Assembly (NCBI RefSeq): GCF_040869045.1
Contig: NC_090323.1
Span: forward strand, 268,030,392 to 268,094,391
Direction: 5' to 3'
Source: Eurosta solidaginis
Taxonomy: Eukaryota; Arthropoda; Insecta; Diptera; Tephritidae
DNA: 64,000 bases
In this document: in pieces, positions 47,499 through 58,601 of the stretch
Layout: the number at the start of each line of letters is the position of its first letter
Position numbering within the stretch: position 1 is the stretch's first letter
The notes under the pieces: model-generated
Told to the model about the DNA's origin: nothing
The model's database searches: none
The model's input: the letters and a program-made list of their open reading frames with translations, nothing else
Program-made: the position numbers and the translations under genes

Positions 47499-48504
47499 GT
47501 ATAATAGCCGTGTTTTTTAACACGCGTATATCCGTTTACGCTTAAACTTTATATTGACTGCTAAGAGACAAACTATAAATACACCTCTGAAATTGCTGCG
47601 CATAAATTTTGTACTACTAAATTTCAATACGCATTATACTCAGATGTAACTGAAATATGTGTCTTTGTTTCACCCTGTACACTAATTCTATGTATTATAT
47701 GTGTGTCCACAATTCATCGCAACTGATTCAGCTATATGTTATACCCTATGGCCATCAGAGCGTTGCGTCTCCGCTTTTCGGTACACCCTGTTGCTGTAGC
47801 TAGTTGTTTTACCACAGCCGCTAGATGGGTCTCCTAAGCATTATCTAAGCGAAGATATGCGTTTTTTAACACGCGCAAACGAAACGTATACGCGCGTGTT
47901 AAAAAACACGGCTAATGTCAAGTCGCAAACTCGAGTCGCAAATTTATTATTAAATTCATTTCATTTCATTTTAGTTAAGTTTTGTAATTATAGTTTTTTC
48001 ATTAATGTAAATATAATTTGATTTAAATAAACGGGAGTTATACAGCTGCTGAGCTAATTCGGTGTGTTCATCTATTTACCACATACATTAGCCGTGTTTT
48101 TTAACACGCGCGTATACGTTTCGTTTGCGCGTGTTAAAAAACGCCTATCTTCGCTTAGATAATGCTTAGGAGACCCATCTAGCGGCTGTGGTAAAACAAC
48201 TAGCTACATCAACAGGGTGTACCGAAAAGCGGAGACGCAACGCTCTGATGGCCATAGGGTATAACATATAGCTGAATCAGTTGCGATGAATTGTGGACAC
48301 ACATATAATACATAGAATTAGTGTACAGGGTGAAACAAAGACACATATTTCAGTTACATCTGAGTATAATGCGTATTGAAATTTAGTAGGACAAAATTTA
48401 TGCGCAGCAATTTCAGAGGTGTATTTATAGTTTGTCTCTTAGCAGTCAATATAAAGTTTAAGCGTAAACGGATATACGCGTGTTAAAAAACACGGCTATT
48501 ATAC
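47499..48504. repeat. Long inverted repeat: 420-bp arms, 166-bp spacer
   Basis: Arms 47499-47918 and 48085-48504 are reverse complements of equal length with only a few mismatches seen by eye (near 47617, 47794 and 47856), hence young. Each arm is itself bounded by GCCGTGTTTTTTAACACG next to TA at both ends, like a short TIR element with a TA target. That terminal motif contains a mini-hairpin (CGTGTT/AACACG). The symmetry extends a few bases beyond the TA at both the outer (GTATAA) and inner (ATGT) ends. No transposase frame was seen. Confidence 0.93.
47919..48084. other. Spacer of the long inverted repeat
   Basis: 166 bp, AT-rich, with AATAAA inside ATTTAAATAAACGGG (about 48025). It has no internal symmetry. 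It could be captured DNA or the centre of a fold-back element. Confidence 0.6.
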
Positions 48505-49040
48505 ATTATAATGAAGTTTTATCGATAACACATCATTAACAAATTGCTAACACTTCAATAAGGAATCGATAACTTTTGCAAATCCCAAATCAATAAAAAT
48601 TCTATAACGTTTTTATTAAATATCGACACATTTCCGTTAGACGATCATTAATTTTGCAATAGTTATCGATAAATGTTCTATAGCCTTTTAAAAACAATTT
48701 GATAATTTTTTGATAATTAATCGATTAGTTTTTGTTTACAAATCGATAACTTTTTGATAACAAATAGGTAACGCCAATAAGAAATAGGTAATACTACCAT
48801 ATTTTGTCGATAAAAAAAACTGATAAATCTTCTATAGCAAATTTATAATAATTCGTTAGCACGTTTATGCCTAATCGATAGCGCACCTATAACCAAACTT
48901 TCATTGTCTTCCCTTTACATTACTTGATTTTTCTTTTTCGTCTTGTCTTATCAAATCTGTATTCCCCCATATTCCCTCATACTACTTCCAAATATTACGC
49001 AAAGATGTTTGCACATCAATAATTTTTTGGGTGTAGGAAC
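48505..49040. repeat. CGATA-rich cluster 4
   Basis: It begins right at the palindrome's right end. ATCGATAAC and TCGATAAAA variants recur, including TATCGATA (48664-48671). It ends with GCAAAGATGTTTGCACATCA (about 49000-49019), as in cluster 2. Confidence 0.65.
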
Positions 49041-52010
49041 TATATAAAATTTTGTATATTTGCGGTTATTATATTTAGTTTCGCATTAGAGCGGGTTAAC
49101 CGCTAAGCAGCAAAATTAAACGCTCTAATTACACGTTCGCGACATTAACAGTTTTAGTTAAAGCGCCTGCGGTCTCAAACCTCTTGTACCACAAACATTA
49201 TTTACTTATCACGGATCTTATTTCTACATAAATTCTTCGGGGCTTTTAGCATGCGCCCAACTTCCACCGCACAGCGCCACACACCTGCCTTGTCTCTTTC
49301 CGAATGTCAGTGACCAGTTTGCACTTGTTAAAAATTGTGATCGCTGATCACATTCCCCACTTCGCCCCTCATCTTGAAGTCAACTAATTGACATTCATTA
49401 GTGCTGGTAACAACAACATTTCAATTTGTGAAATGTCGAAAATTATCTAAGAAACTTCACAGACTTCATCGAAGAATATTTAATCACATGTTTGGACAGC
49501 ATCGATTTTTATCGTAATTATATGTAATCTTACTGCAACAACAACTACTAATTGATACTCAAAATGAGAAATGTATGTAGTTGTGGAGTGAATATTGATT
49601 AGCTATATATTTATAGGTACATATTTATTTACATAATGAGCTTAATTAATACTTGGAAGTGTAAAATAAAGATAAAAACCTACATACAAACTTGTGCAGA
49701 CCAAAGAATAAGTGCTTGGATGAGTAAATATTTATGTGTTTGAAGTTTGCTCTTAAATTATTAACTTCAGCTAATCAAAGTATATATTTCTGTTCGGATA
49801 CATTTTGTTGATTTATGGCTTAAGGAAAGTTAGAAGTACATAAATAAGCTCCTAGCATGCAGTAAACTCACATAAATCGAATGCATTATATATATAGTGA
49901 CTTGCATATCGCGCACGTAGATAAATAGAGATAAATTAAAATTTTGAAATTTTGATGTTATGCATACTAGCGTGTACCCCAATTAAATAACTACCGATCT
50001 GTACACTCTTTTAAATATTAGTTTCCCTATTCACCCATAGAGGGCTTGATAAAAGCCTAAAAGTTACATTGGCGTATATGGGGAATCAAGCAGTTTTTTG
50101 CATTTCCTAAATATTGGGATGTTTCTAGTAGATCCCTATTTTCATCTAGATGTGCGATATGCACCTTCGAATAAGCATGACCTGGACATGTATGACGCAT
50201 CCCGAAAAACTGTTACCCAATGATTGTTTTTGATGTCCAAGTAATCAAGTTGCGTCGCTAGCGCTGCGAAAACTGAGTGGGCTTTATGCGCAAATACCGA
50301 GCATTTACTCAGAATCGAGTTTGCGTGGAAAAAATCGGTATTTTAATTTTGTAGCAAAAACAAAGAAGCCGCTTATTAATAAAAACTCAGAATACAAAAA
50401 CTAAAGTCCGTCAAATGCTTTAAAGTCATCGTCATTTAGAACGAGACAAGATTGCTGTCGGATGTTAGCGATGGTTTAGGGATGTAGCCAATGAATGAGA
50501 TTTTATTCGACCAAAGGTTAACATTTCAAGGCAATGTTCCACTGTGCAGATAAGTAATTACTTATGGTTGCTACTAACTGTTCAAGTCAAATTATTTGAC
50601 ACTGTGTCATTTACGTTCGACAGATATTTCACCATATACGGCTCCATTTGGGATAGCAGGGTCTCAATGCACGTGAGAAATTCCATTGCTGGGGTAAAGC
50701 AAATTACACAGCTGGTCGACAATTTAGGTCCCTGTCTTACCCGACGAGTGATAAGATTTTTTACCGTTGATTAAAGCTTTGCCATTTAAGCTCTTAATTT
50801 TATAAATTGAAGCTTATCGTAATCTAGGTAATCTCCAGGATCACATTGTCATACTTTGTTACGTTTTCTCTCTAATGGTGGTGCGTTTCAAAATTCTATC
50901 TATGGGAATAATCTGACTCACAGTGGAGGCAGTAATTACATTAAACTTTCGTTCGCTGTCTGACACATACATATGTTGGAGTAGGGAATACAGCAAAGAA
51001 GCTCTAACCTTCGGTTTTCCACCTTACCTACACCTTTGGGTTTACCGCGCTGAATCTGAAAGTCTTATTTTCTGGACCACTAACTTTTCTGGTTTATTAT
51101 TTATTCAAAAACGCCTGAACACTGCTATAAAGAGGTCACATATTTAAGGGTTAAAAGTAACGGAGGAGGGTAGTCCTAAATTTAGAGTGTTAGGCGTCGG
51201 ATTGGTTTTGTAAAGTACACTGCTTCCATCAATAAAATTATTTTTTTGATACATTTTATAACTTGTTTTTCCATGTTTCAAAACAGACGAGTCAAAAAGG
51301 AATTACGGCATCTGTCATTTCTTTGAAACAAACCCTCGATCATTCTCGAGTGGTACTGGGCGTATAACTAACTTTTAATAGGTTTATGCCAATTTCACGC
51401 AGAGGGTTAATTAAATAATTTGTCAAGTTTCTTACATTAAGACCCTTTTTGAATACAAATCTTCCATGCAAAATACAAATTCTTAATTATCCCATGATTG
51501 CTTTATGCAATATCTAATTGAGTCACAGATTTAGTCGTTTTTCCTATGTCCTTTTTGTTAGTCCTTGTTAAAAATCAGATTCAAACAAAAGGGTGCAGTA
51601 AACTTAAGTCAGCCAATTCAAAATAATTTTACTAAAAATTGGCCAATAAATATAGAATTCCTCCAAGTTTTACTAACTACATATCGAATCTTATATGTAA
51701 ATAGACAAGATGAAAATTGTGGAACCATTTTCTGCTAAACTATAATTCTAAGGTATACAAATTATATATGTATTGATAGGAAATTTTGAGCTTCACTGTT
51801 ATCCATAAATAAAAAAAATTGAAAAATCATTTTAATATAAAAAATTTAACATAAAAGTCACACCACTACACATGCACTTATTCATACTATAGACACGCTG
51901 TGTGTGTGTACTTGCTTTTTGTGTACTATGCTGAATCGTGAGCTTGGTCGAGGAGTTGCTTTGTACACAATAAATATTAAACAAAAATACATAGCTGATC
52001 ATGCATCTAG
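49041..52010. other. Noncoding DNA, nothing recognised
   Basis: About 3 kb without a recognised gene or repeat family. Frames of 74-76 aa (50544-51147) lack domains. Some blocks (49080-49450 and 50190-50520) have higher GC. Confidence 0.4.
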
Positions 52011-52262
52011 TCTATTTCTTTTCTTTCCTTTGCTTTCCTTTCTTTTCCATTCTATTCTTTTATTTGCCTTTCCTTTGTTTTCTTTTCTTTGCTTTCCTTT
52101 CCATTCCTTTCCTTTCATTTCTTTTCCTTTACTTTCCTTTCCTTACCTTTTCTTTATTTTCCTTTCTTTTAATTTTCTTTTTATTTCCTTTCATTTACTT
52201 TCATTTCTCTTCCATTGATTTTCCTTCCTTTCCTTTCCTTTTCTGTCCTTTCCTTTCCTGTG
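52011..52262. repeat. Polypyrimidine tract, (CTTTCCTTT)n-like, 250 bp
   Basis: The plus strand is almost entirely C and T, made of TTTCC/TTTTC words with a few interruptions. Long homopurine-homopyrimidine DNA with partial mirror symmetry can form triplex (H-DNA) structures. The 88- and 104-aa Phe/Leu/Ser frames are artefacts. Confidence 0.85.
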
Positions 52263-53640
52263 GTTGAATTTCAACCAGTGGGCGAACTCTGGTATTAATA
52301 AATTGATTGGTTGAAAAAATGTATTAACCCTTAGTCACTACACATCCAGTAAACTTTATATGAGAGCATTAGAATCCTCCTACTAACTAAAATTGTGCAG
52401 AAAGCTTATGGCAAGTAGTTTCCATTCAAATGCTCCAACTTAATTATGCTAATGAAAATATATAAAATTGCCCTATCAAGATCACTTCCAGCAACAAAGC
52501 CATACATCCCTACACACAATCGCGCTCCAGCTAACACATCCACACAAACCCATTTAAAAATGCAGAAATAGGGACAAATAGTAAATCACATTAAATAAAT
52601 GTGAAAGTAATGAGAATGAATAACTATAGGGCCAAAGGGAACTGAAGACTGCCAAAAGCAGTCGTAGAGAAACTATTGGCACATGCTATAAACACACATA
52701 CATATATGTTTATATGTGTGTAGTATAAACTATTCACTCACACATTTCATTTGAAATGGATACTAAAAACGAGTACGAAACGGGTAAAATCGATAGAGGC
52801 CAAGAGCAAATAAATTGGAGCAAATTGCATTATTGGTACGTTGGTCAGTCATTCCGTCTGCTTGATGGTAGACAAATTGAATTGCAGTGCGGCAAAGAAA
52901 TGCGTTTATTCACTCGTTACCTAATCGAAGAATAATGGCGAACACGAATGCACTCACACAAACCTATGGATAACAGACTGCAAAGGCGCAATGTGTTGCG
53001 AACACCCACACACATCGCACCTGCACACGGCCGATTGTCCCTCAGGAAAGAAAAGAATCCAGAAAGAGCTCACACACACACGTAAACGCAGAATTGTACT
53101 ACATGTGACGTGTGTTGGTTTGAAAGTAGTACTGGCCAGTGGGTGGTAAAGTGCCCGAGTTAGTGACGCGCCAACTGACCGGATCAGTGACCACGACCAA
53201 GACGGTTTGCTTGAAAGCCATTGAAAATAGTTGGCAATGCAACTTGGCAAATGTTGTTCCTATGTATGTAGGTGTGTGTACACCATTATTGTTATTGTCG
53301 CGCAAATTGTATTTGTGCAATGCTGCGAAATTGTGCAGACAATTTGACGACGGGACAAGTTAGCCATAGTCTTAACGGGCTAGATGAAGACAACCTACAT
53401 TCACATAAGTTTATATACATACATAATTTATATAAAGATACTCGCTTTAATGCTATGCGGTGGACACCCTGCAAGACATTTTATACAAACGAACTCAGTA
53501 TCAGTCTAAACATATTTAAGAGACTTATTTCATCTCAAAATTTTTAATACTTCACATAAGCTTTTAAAGAATTTTATAAATTTGACTCATAGATCTATTT
53601 TAAATATATTTTTTCGAGTTTAAAAAGGACAATGCGCAAA
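52263..53640. other. Mostly non-repetitive noncoding DNA
   Basis: Short (AC)n patches near 53070-53082. Frames of 60-98 aa overlap on both strands (52954-53547) with no domain. Confidence 0.35.
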
Positions 53641-53775
53641 CTACACCTTTTCCAAATGTGTTTGAGAAAGGGACAAATGTATTTGAGAAAAGCGAAACTT
53701 TTTTTGAGAAAGGGGCAAACGTATTTCAGAACAAATCAAACATAGGAATAAAATATTTTTCCAAAATACATTTTC
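53641..53775. repeat. Degenerate TTTGAGAAAGGGGCAAA repeat
   Basis: TTTGAGAAAGGGACAAATGT, TTTGAGAAAAGCGAAACT and TTTGAGAAAGGGGCAAACGT follow each other at about 24-28 bp, then TTTCAGAACAAATCAAAC. Four loose units. Confidence 0.6.
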
Positions 53776-54081
53776 TCTTTTCTCAAATAAAGTTAGAAAA
53801 TGTGAAGCGTAAAAGAATTCAGTGATCCCAAGCACCTATTTTATAAGGAACCTATCCTGGACTCTAGTTTAATTCGAAGCTGAAACCCTTTTCTTAAAAT
53901 TTCCTTAGAAATAAAATGAGTGCCCAAAAGCATGCTATCCGCATTATATGTAACTATGTCAAACAAATCGAATCGGCATTGGGTTGCTGCTTCCAGCAAA
54001 ATGAAATACGCAGTTGCGTGCTTTAAGGCGCTTCTAACTTTGTTTAAATGTTAAGTATTATTCTAAATTGGTATACTTTGA
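53776..54081. other. AT-rich noncoding DNA
   Basis: Nothing recognised. Confidence 0.4.
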
Positions 54082-54230
54082 CTTATTTTGTTTTGTTGAT
54101 TTTCCAACAGGGTGGATAAATGATGTATATTGGAACGATTTTCCGTCATCCCTTGTCAAATTTGGTTTCGAGACGAAACGGTTGTTTCGGCGTTGTGCCA
54201 TCATCATTGTCGATTTTCGTTTGGTCTAAT
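54082..54230 (-). mobile_element. Penelope-like fragment with hammerhead-like core, copy 2
   Basis: It matches 25282-25423 closely, including AGGGTGGATAAATGATGTAT and TGGAACGATTTTCCGTCATC. On the minus strand the core reads ATGATGA (the first base differs from the required C), a GGC...GCC mini-stem, GAAAC...GTC. The loop next to GAAAC is four bases longer than in copy 1. The changed C would abolish cleavage if this is a ribozyme relic. Confidence 0.4.
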
Positions 54231-54436
54231 TTGCTTGCATGTTGATATGCGTGAATTCGAAGAAGAATTGCAAGTATAAATTCGAAATTATGCAAGTCGT
54301 CATGTATGCAGTAGTGAAAAAAATGTCAGGTGAAAGTCAAACGGAGAAACACTCTTGCTTGTTATTTTGCACTGAATAGGCAATTTTGAAATGAAGTCTT
54401 CTAATGACGAACAAAAACAACGCTCTTAGAGTTTCT

Positions 54437-54720
54437 CATTATACCTGCCCTGTTGTGTGGCGCGGAGTTATGGTTGATGGAACCTTTAAGATAGAAACTT
54501 TACGGGCAACTTCTGCTTGGCGCCCAAGCAGGAAATAAAATGATGCACTCTATGAACTTTATCAAGATATGAACTTAGTGCAACGAACTATAGACCACAT
54601 GCTTCACTGGCATGGTCCTGTTACGTAAATGGCACAAATATTATCGGTTGAAGCGTTACTGACAGATTCGTGCACATCCCTACAGGGTACATACGACTTA
54701 TATAGACACCATGATAAACT
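54437..54720 (+). pseudogene. Decayed LINE C-terminal remnant (RTE-like)
   Basis: The frame reads IIPALLCGAELWLME, resembling the VLPVLLYGAE-W block of RTE-like LINEs. After a damaged stretch it reads DALYELYQDMNLVQR and LHWHGPV, resembling the LYELY...RLRWLGHV block. Order and spacing fit a decayed copy related to the remnants at 26.1 and 43.8 kb. Confidence 0.65.
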
Positions 54721-54955
54721 TGCTGCACGTGATGTACAATTATGACGATAAAAGTTGCAACTGCGACAATCAGGGACGGAAAATAATTATTATTTTTCTT
54801 TTCGGAGTCGAAAAAGTCCTGGTCAAAAAATTGTCATAGGTGAAAATGTTTGAGTTCCCAAGTATCCCTATAGTAATATCATGTCGAATCATGCATCCTT
54901 TTTATTTTTCGAACTTTTTCCATAAAAGTCCACTTATAAAAGTACAATCTGTATT

Positions 54956-55495
54956 TTTATACTCAGTTGAGCAGAGCTCACCAAGTATATTAACTTTGAT
55001 TGTATAACGGTTGGTTGTACAGGTATAAAGGAATCGAGATAGATATAGACTTCCATATATCAAAATCATCAGGATCGAAAAAAAATTTGATTGAGCCATG
55101 TCCGTCCGTCCGTCCGTCGGTTAAGACGATAACTTGAGTAAATTTTGAGGTACCTTGATGAAATTTGGTATGTAGGTTCCTGAGCATTCATCTCAGATTG
55201 CTATTTAAAATGAACGATATCGGACTATAACCACGCCCACTTTTTCGATATCGAAAATTTCGAAAAACCAAAAAAGTGCGATAATTCATTACCAAAGACG
55301 AATAAAGGGATGAAACTTCGTAGGTGAGTTGAACTTATGACGCAGAATAGAAAATTAGTAAAATTTTGGACAATGGGCGTGGCACCGCCCACTTTTAAAA
55401 GAAGGTAATTTAAAACTTTTCTTATGTTTCCACCATAGCTCTCAACTGAGTATGTAATGTTCGGTTACACCCGAAATTAACCTTCCTTACTTGTT
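54956..55495 (-). repeat. Family-A dispersed repeat, internally deleted copy 2
   Basis: It starts TATACTCAGTTGAGCAGAGC and ends CTCTCAACTGAGTATGTAAT / GTTCGGTTACACCCGAA / CCTTCCTTACTTGT. Shared internal blocks run from ATCGAGATAGATATAGACTT to GGGCGTGGCACCGCCCAC, then the sequence jumps to the other terminus. The deletion is similar in extent to that at 16321-16877, with slightly different joins. Confidence 0.85.
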
Positions 55496-55501
55496 ATTTA
55501 T

Positions 55502-55760
55502 TGAGTCCGATAGAACTAGTTAAACTCGGACTTAAAAGTTAAATTCGGAATTTTATTTTGTAAGGCAAAAATAAAAGTCCAGCTTTATAACAAAGAAACG
55601 GCTTATCCGAATTAAAAAAAAAATTTATTTTGGATAAGCGGTTTCTTTCTTAGCAAGCCGGACTTTTACTTTAGCCTTAAAAAATAACAGTCCGGATTTA
55701 ACTTTTATTTCCGGACTTTTATTTTTAAAAGTCCGAGTTTAACTAGTTCTATCGGACTCA
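55502..55760. repeat. Fold-back element, arms about 110-130 bp
   Basis: Ends TGAGTCCGATAGAACTAGTT and its exact reverse complement; the first 31 bp are perfectly mirrored. Further in, the arms share AGTTAAAT, GGCTAAA/GGCAAAA, AAAAGTCC and AAGAAAC-GCTTATCC, with an insertion in the right arm. It adjoins the family-A copy. No coding capacity. Confidence 0.85.
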
Positions 55761-57164
55761 GGTAATAAAAATCCGAAGATAATTTTTATCTTGATCCAAA
55801 TCTATTAAAAGTTCAAAATAAATAGTTTTGCAAGGAATTATATTAGAAAAGGAATAACAGTTTCCGCCCCTGGCGACAATACATACAGCGATGACAAATA
55901 TATTGTTTTGGTGGGGATAAAGCGGCAAAAAGGTGGCAGCCTTCTGGCAAGGCTAACAAGTTTTTCTTTGTTACTTACATACATACAAACATACACGAAT
56001 ACATGTTCTAATAGTCACTGCAGGTTATTGCTTGTTTTTATTGTACAATATTATTGTTTAAATGCATTTAACAGTGTAAGAATAAATCTTTGATCTTAAT
56101 GAATTCTACATTGCAACTGAAATCGACTAAATTCATTCAGAGAATCCAAAATAGGAAAGACACTAACGTTGTGATGACGCAACTTTGAAATTATTAAAGC
56201 TATTGGCTAAATATAAAGAAATAGCTATGTGCTGATATGTAAGTTATAGACAGATTATATGCGATGGAGGTCGATAAAGGTGCTTGAATGATTCAAGAAA
56301 ATGCAAGGTGCGCTAGACCAATAAAGTCATTGCATCAAAACTAAAAATGTGACTAATAATAAGTTTGTTTGATGAAAAGTGTACTTATACAAGTACAGTT
56401 AAAAAAAACAAAAAAAAAAAACATTAAAACCGCGTACTTTTTCGGATCCGGTGTCTTTTATGGATCCTAGGACTTTTCAAAATCGCGTATTTATTTAAAA
56501 CCCGGCCCTTTTCAGTACTTTTTAAATAGTGGGTACTTTTTAAAACCGGTTATTTTTCGGACATAAGTATGTACTTTTTTAGGACCTGGTACTTTTTCGG
56601 ATAAAGAAGACTAGGAAAGCTTGGTGTAATTTTGACTCTGTTGTTTTAAAACCAGCTTCAATTAAACGGGTTAGCTCACTCACACAGAATATGGTCAAGT
56701 ATTCACATTGGTTATTAATGCTTCAACAACTATGGTGCACCGAACATTGGGAAATACTGTGAAACGCTGTCCTTTAATTCCAAACTTTGTTTAGCATAAA
56801 TAACCCAGTGGAGGAATTGAATAGTTACTATTATTGAAAAACTTTTGCAGGTAAGTTTTCGACATTACCTTGAAATTTATTTCTTTAGAAAAAATAGTTC
56901 TTATAGGCTGAACAGTACACGACATCTAGCTGAACATAAGGTCCATAAATCTAGAATATATACAGGAAATAAGATCGTAGAACACCGAACTGATGTTTTA
57001 ATGAACCAGTTTGAGCGAGAGTTCTAGAGGAGGGTGCGTGGAAAAGCACTATGAAACAGAGCTCAGATTTAGTTAGTGGGTTTCTACTAAAATTAGCAGT
57101 GACATATTTCTGAAACGATTTCCCTATAATGTAGGAGCTGAATGGTAACTTTCCCAAAATAAAA
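55761..57164. other. Noncoding DNA with a degenerate GGTACTTTTTCGG tract
   Basis: 56430-56605 repeats GTACTTTTTCGGATCC, GTACTTTTTAAA and GGTACTTTTTCGGAT variants. No gene recognised elsewhere in the stretch. Confidence 0.45.
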
Positions 57165-57168
57165 ATAT

Positions 57169-57543
57169 AGTTACATTATAATCTTACGTACGCTTATACT
57201 TACTTATATTTACTTATACATACTTACTAACTTTAATCTTACTCTTAATTTAAGCTTAGTCCTACTCTCATATTTATTTTATTTATTAAGCTTACTTCTA
57301 TTTGAAACTACTCTCTTTCATTACACCCACTATTTACATACGTACTCACATTTAACATCAACACGTACATACATACCTATGTAACACAGAACATACATTC
57401 ATAACTACATTACTTCCTTTACTTTCTCTTTCTCAATAATTGTATTTTCTAATTCCGTTTAAGGTTTATGTATGTTACACATTTTTGTATAATGAGCAGT
57501 TAATAAAAGTTCTTTGACACATAAAGACATTAGCATCATTTCT
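57169..57543 (+). repeat. 5' LTR, 375 bp
   Basis: Begins AGTTACATTATAATC, ends TAGCATCATTTCT. It contains CTTATACTTAC-type repeats in the 5' part and a poly(A) signal AATAAA at 57502-57507. I found no difference from the 3' LTR on reading through both. Confidence 0.95.
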
Positions 57544-57552
57544 GGCGCAGTC
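57543..57552 (+). other. Primer-binding site (tRNA-Ser type)
   Basis: TGGCGCAGTC overlaps the last T of the LTR. It is complementary to the last ten bases (with CCA) of fly tRNA-Ser, the primer used by the 17.6/297 group. The match does not continue beyond ten bases. Confidence 0.75.
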
Positions 57553-58601
57553 TTACGCGAACCTAACACGCACTGCAAAATAAATAAAAAAAAATTTTTT
57601 TGAGTAAAGCAAAATTGTTCGAAAAGAACTTATGTTTTAAACGCAAATTTTATTGTGATTGACACTCAAATTTTAAATATCCGAAATCTTAATTACTGTT
57701 TTGACTTAAGAAAAATGAGCAAAATTGTTCGAAAAGAACATTTGTTTTAAACATAAATTTTATTGTGATTAGCGTGAAGTTCTACACAAAAAAAATATAA
57801 ATAACTAAGTTTTTGAGTCACGAAAAAGCAGCAAAATCGTTCGAAAAGAATATTTGTTTGACTTTAATACAAAATTTATTGTGATTTATGTGAAATTGTG
57901 CAGAAAAGATGTTTTAAAACACTCGAAAATAAAAATAAAAAATACAAGAAAACAAGAAATGTGAAAGAAAAAATTTCTTTTCTAAAAACTGTAGAAAGAA
58001 AAAAACGGTAATTTGGAGGTCACCTTGGAGAGGGAACAACAACTTTATTACAAGCATATTTTTTATTAGTTAATTTGTGCTATACAAAAACAGCATAAAA
58101 AAAAGACAAATAACGAAAAATTTGCATTCTTAGAAACTGTAAAAAGAAAAAAGTGATTTGGAGGTCACCTTCGAGAGAACTATAAATTGATTTCATGCAA
58201 TTTGTTTTTATTTGTGCTACTCGAAGAGAGCATGCAACAAAAAAATATTAAAAATAACCAAATACGAGAAATGAACTAACTGAAAAATCAAAATTAAATA
58301 TTAAAAACAACAAAACAAGCATAAAGAACTCAATATCCGTGTGCATATATGAACATACATCAGCAATTAAATATAACAACAATTACAAAACAAGAGAACA
58401 TCAATCATTAACTTGGGCACATTTTGAGTACACAAAAAACGGGGAGCAAATAGCAACAACAATAATTTTCTCATCAAGTAGGTAAAGTCATCTTTGATCC
58501 AACTCGTCAATTGCAACAAATACAAATAAAGTATAACAACTTAAGAAGAAATAATATTGAGTCAAAAGAAATTCATTTAGTGTAAATTCATTATATTCAA
58601 T
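57553..58601 (+). promoter_or_regulatory. Retrotransposon leader with tandem modules
   Basis: An unusually long leader of about 1 kb. Three diverged units start at 57609, 57719 and 57831 with GCAAAATTGTTCGAAAAGAA, each followed about 30 bases later by AAATTTTATTGTGATT. A second module, GATTTGGAGGTCACCTT-like, occurs at about 58010 and 58152, each preceded by an ACTGTA(G/A)AAAGAAAAAA block. Repeats in the leader of gypsy and Idefix act as insulators in Drosophila; here only position and repetition are similar, and the sequence is different. Confidence 0.6.
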
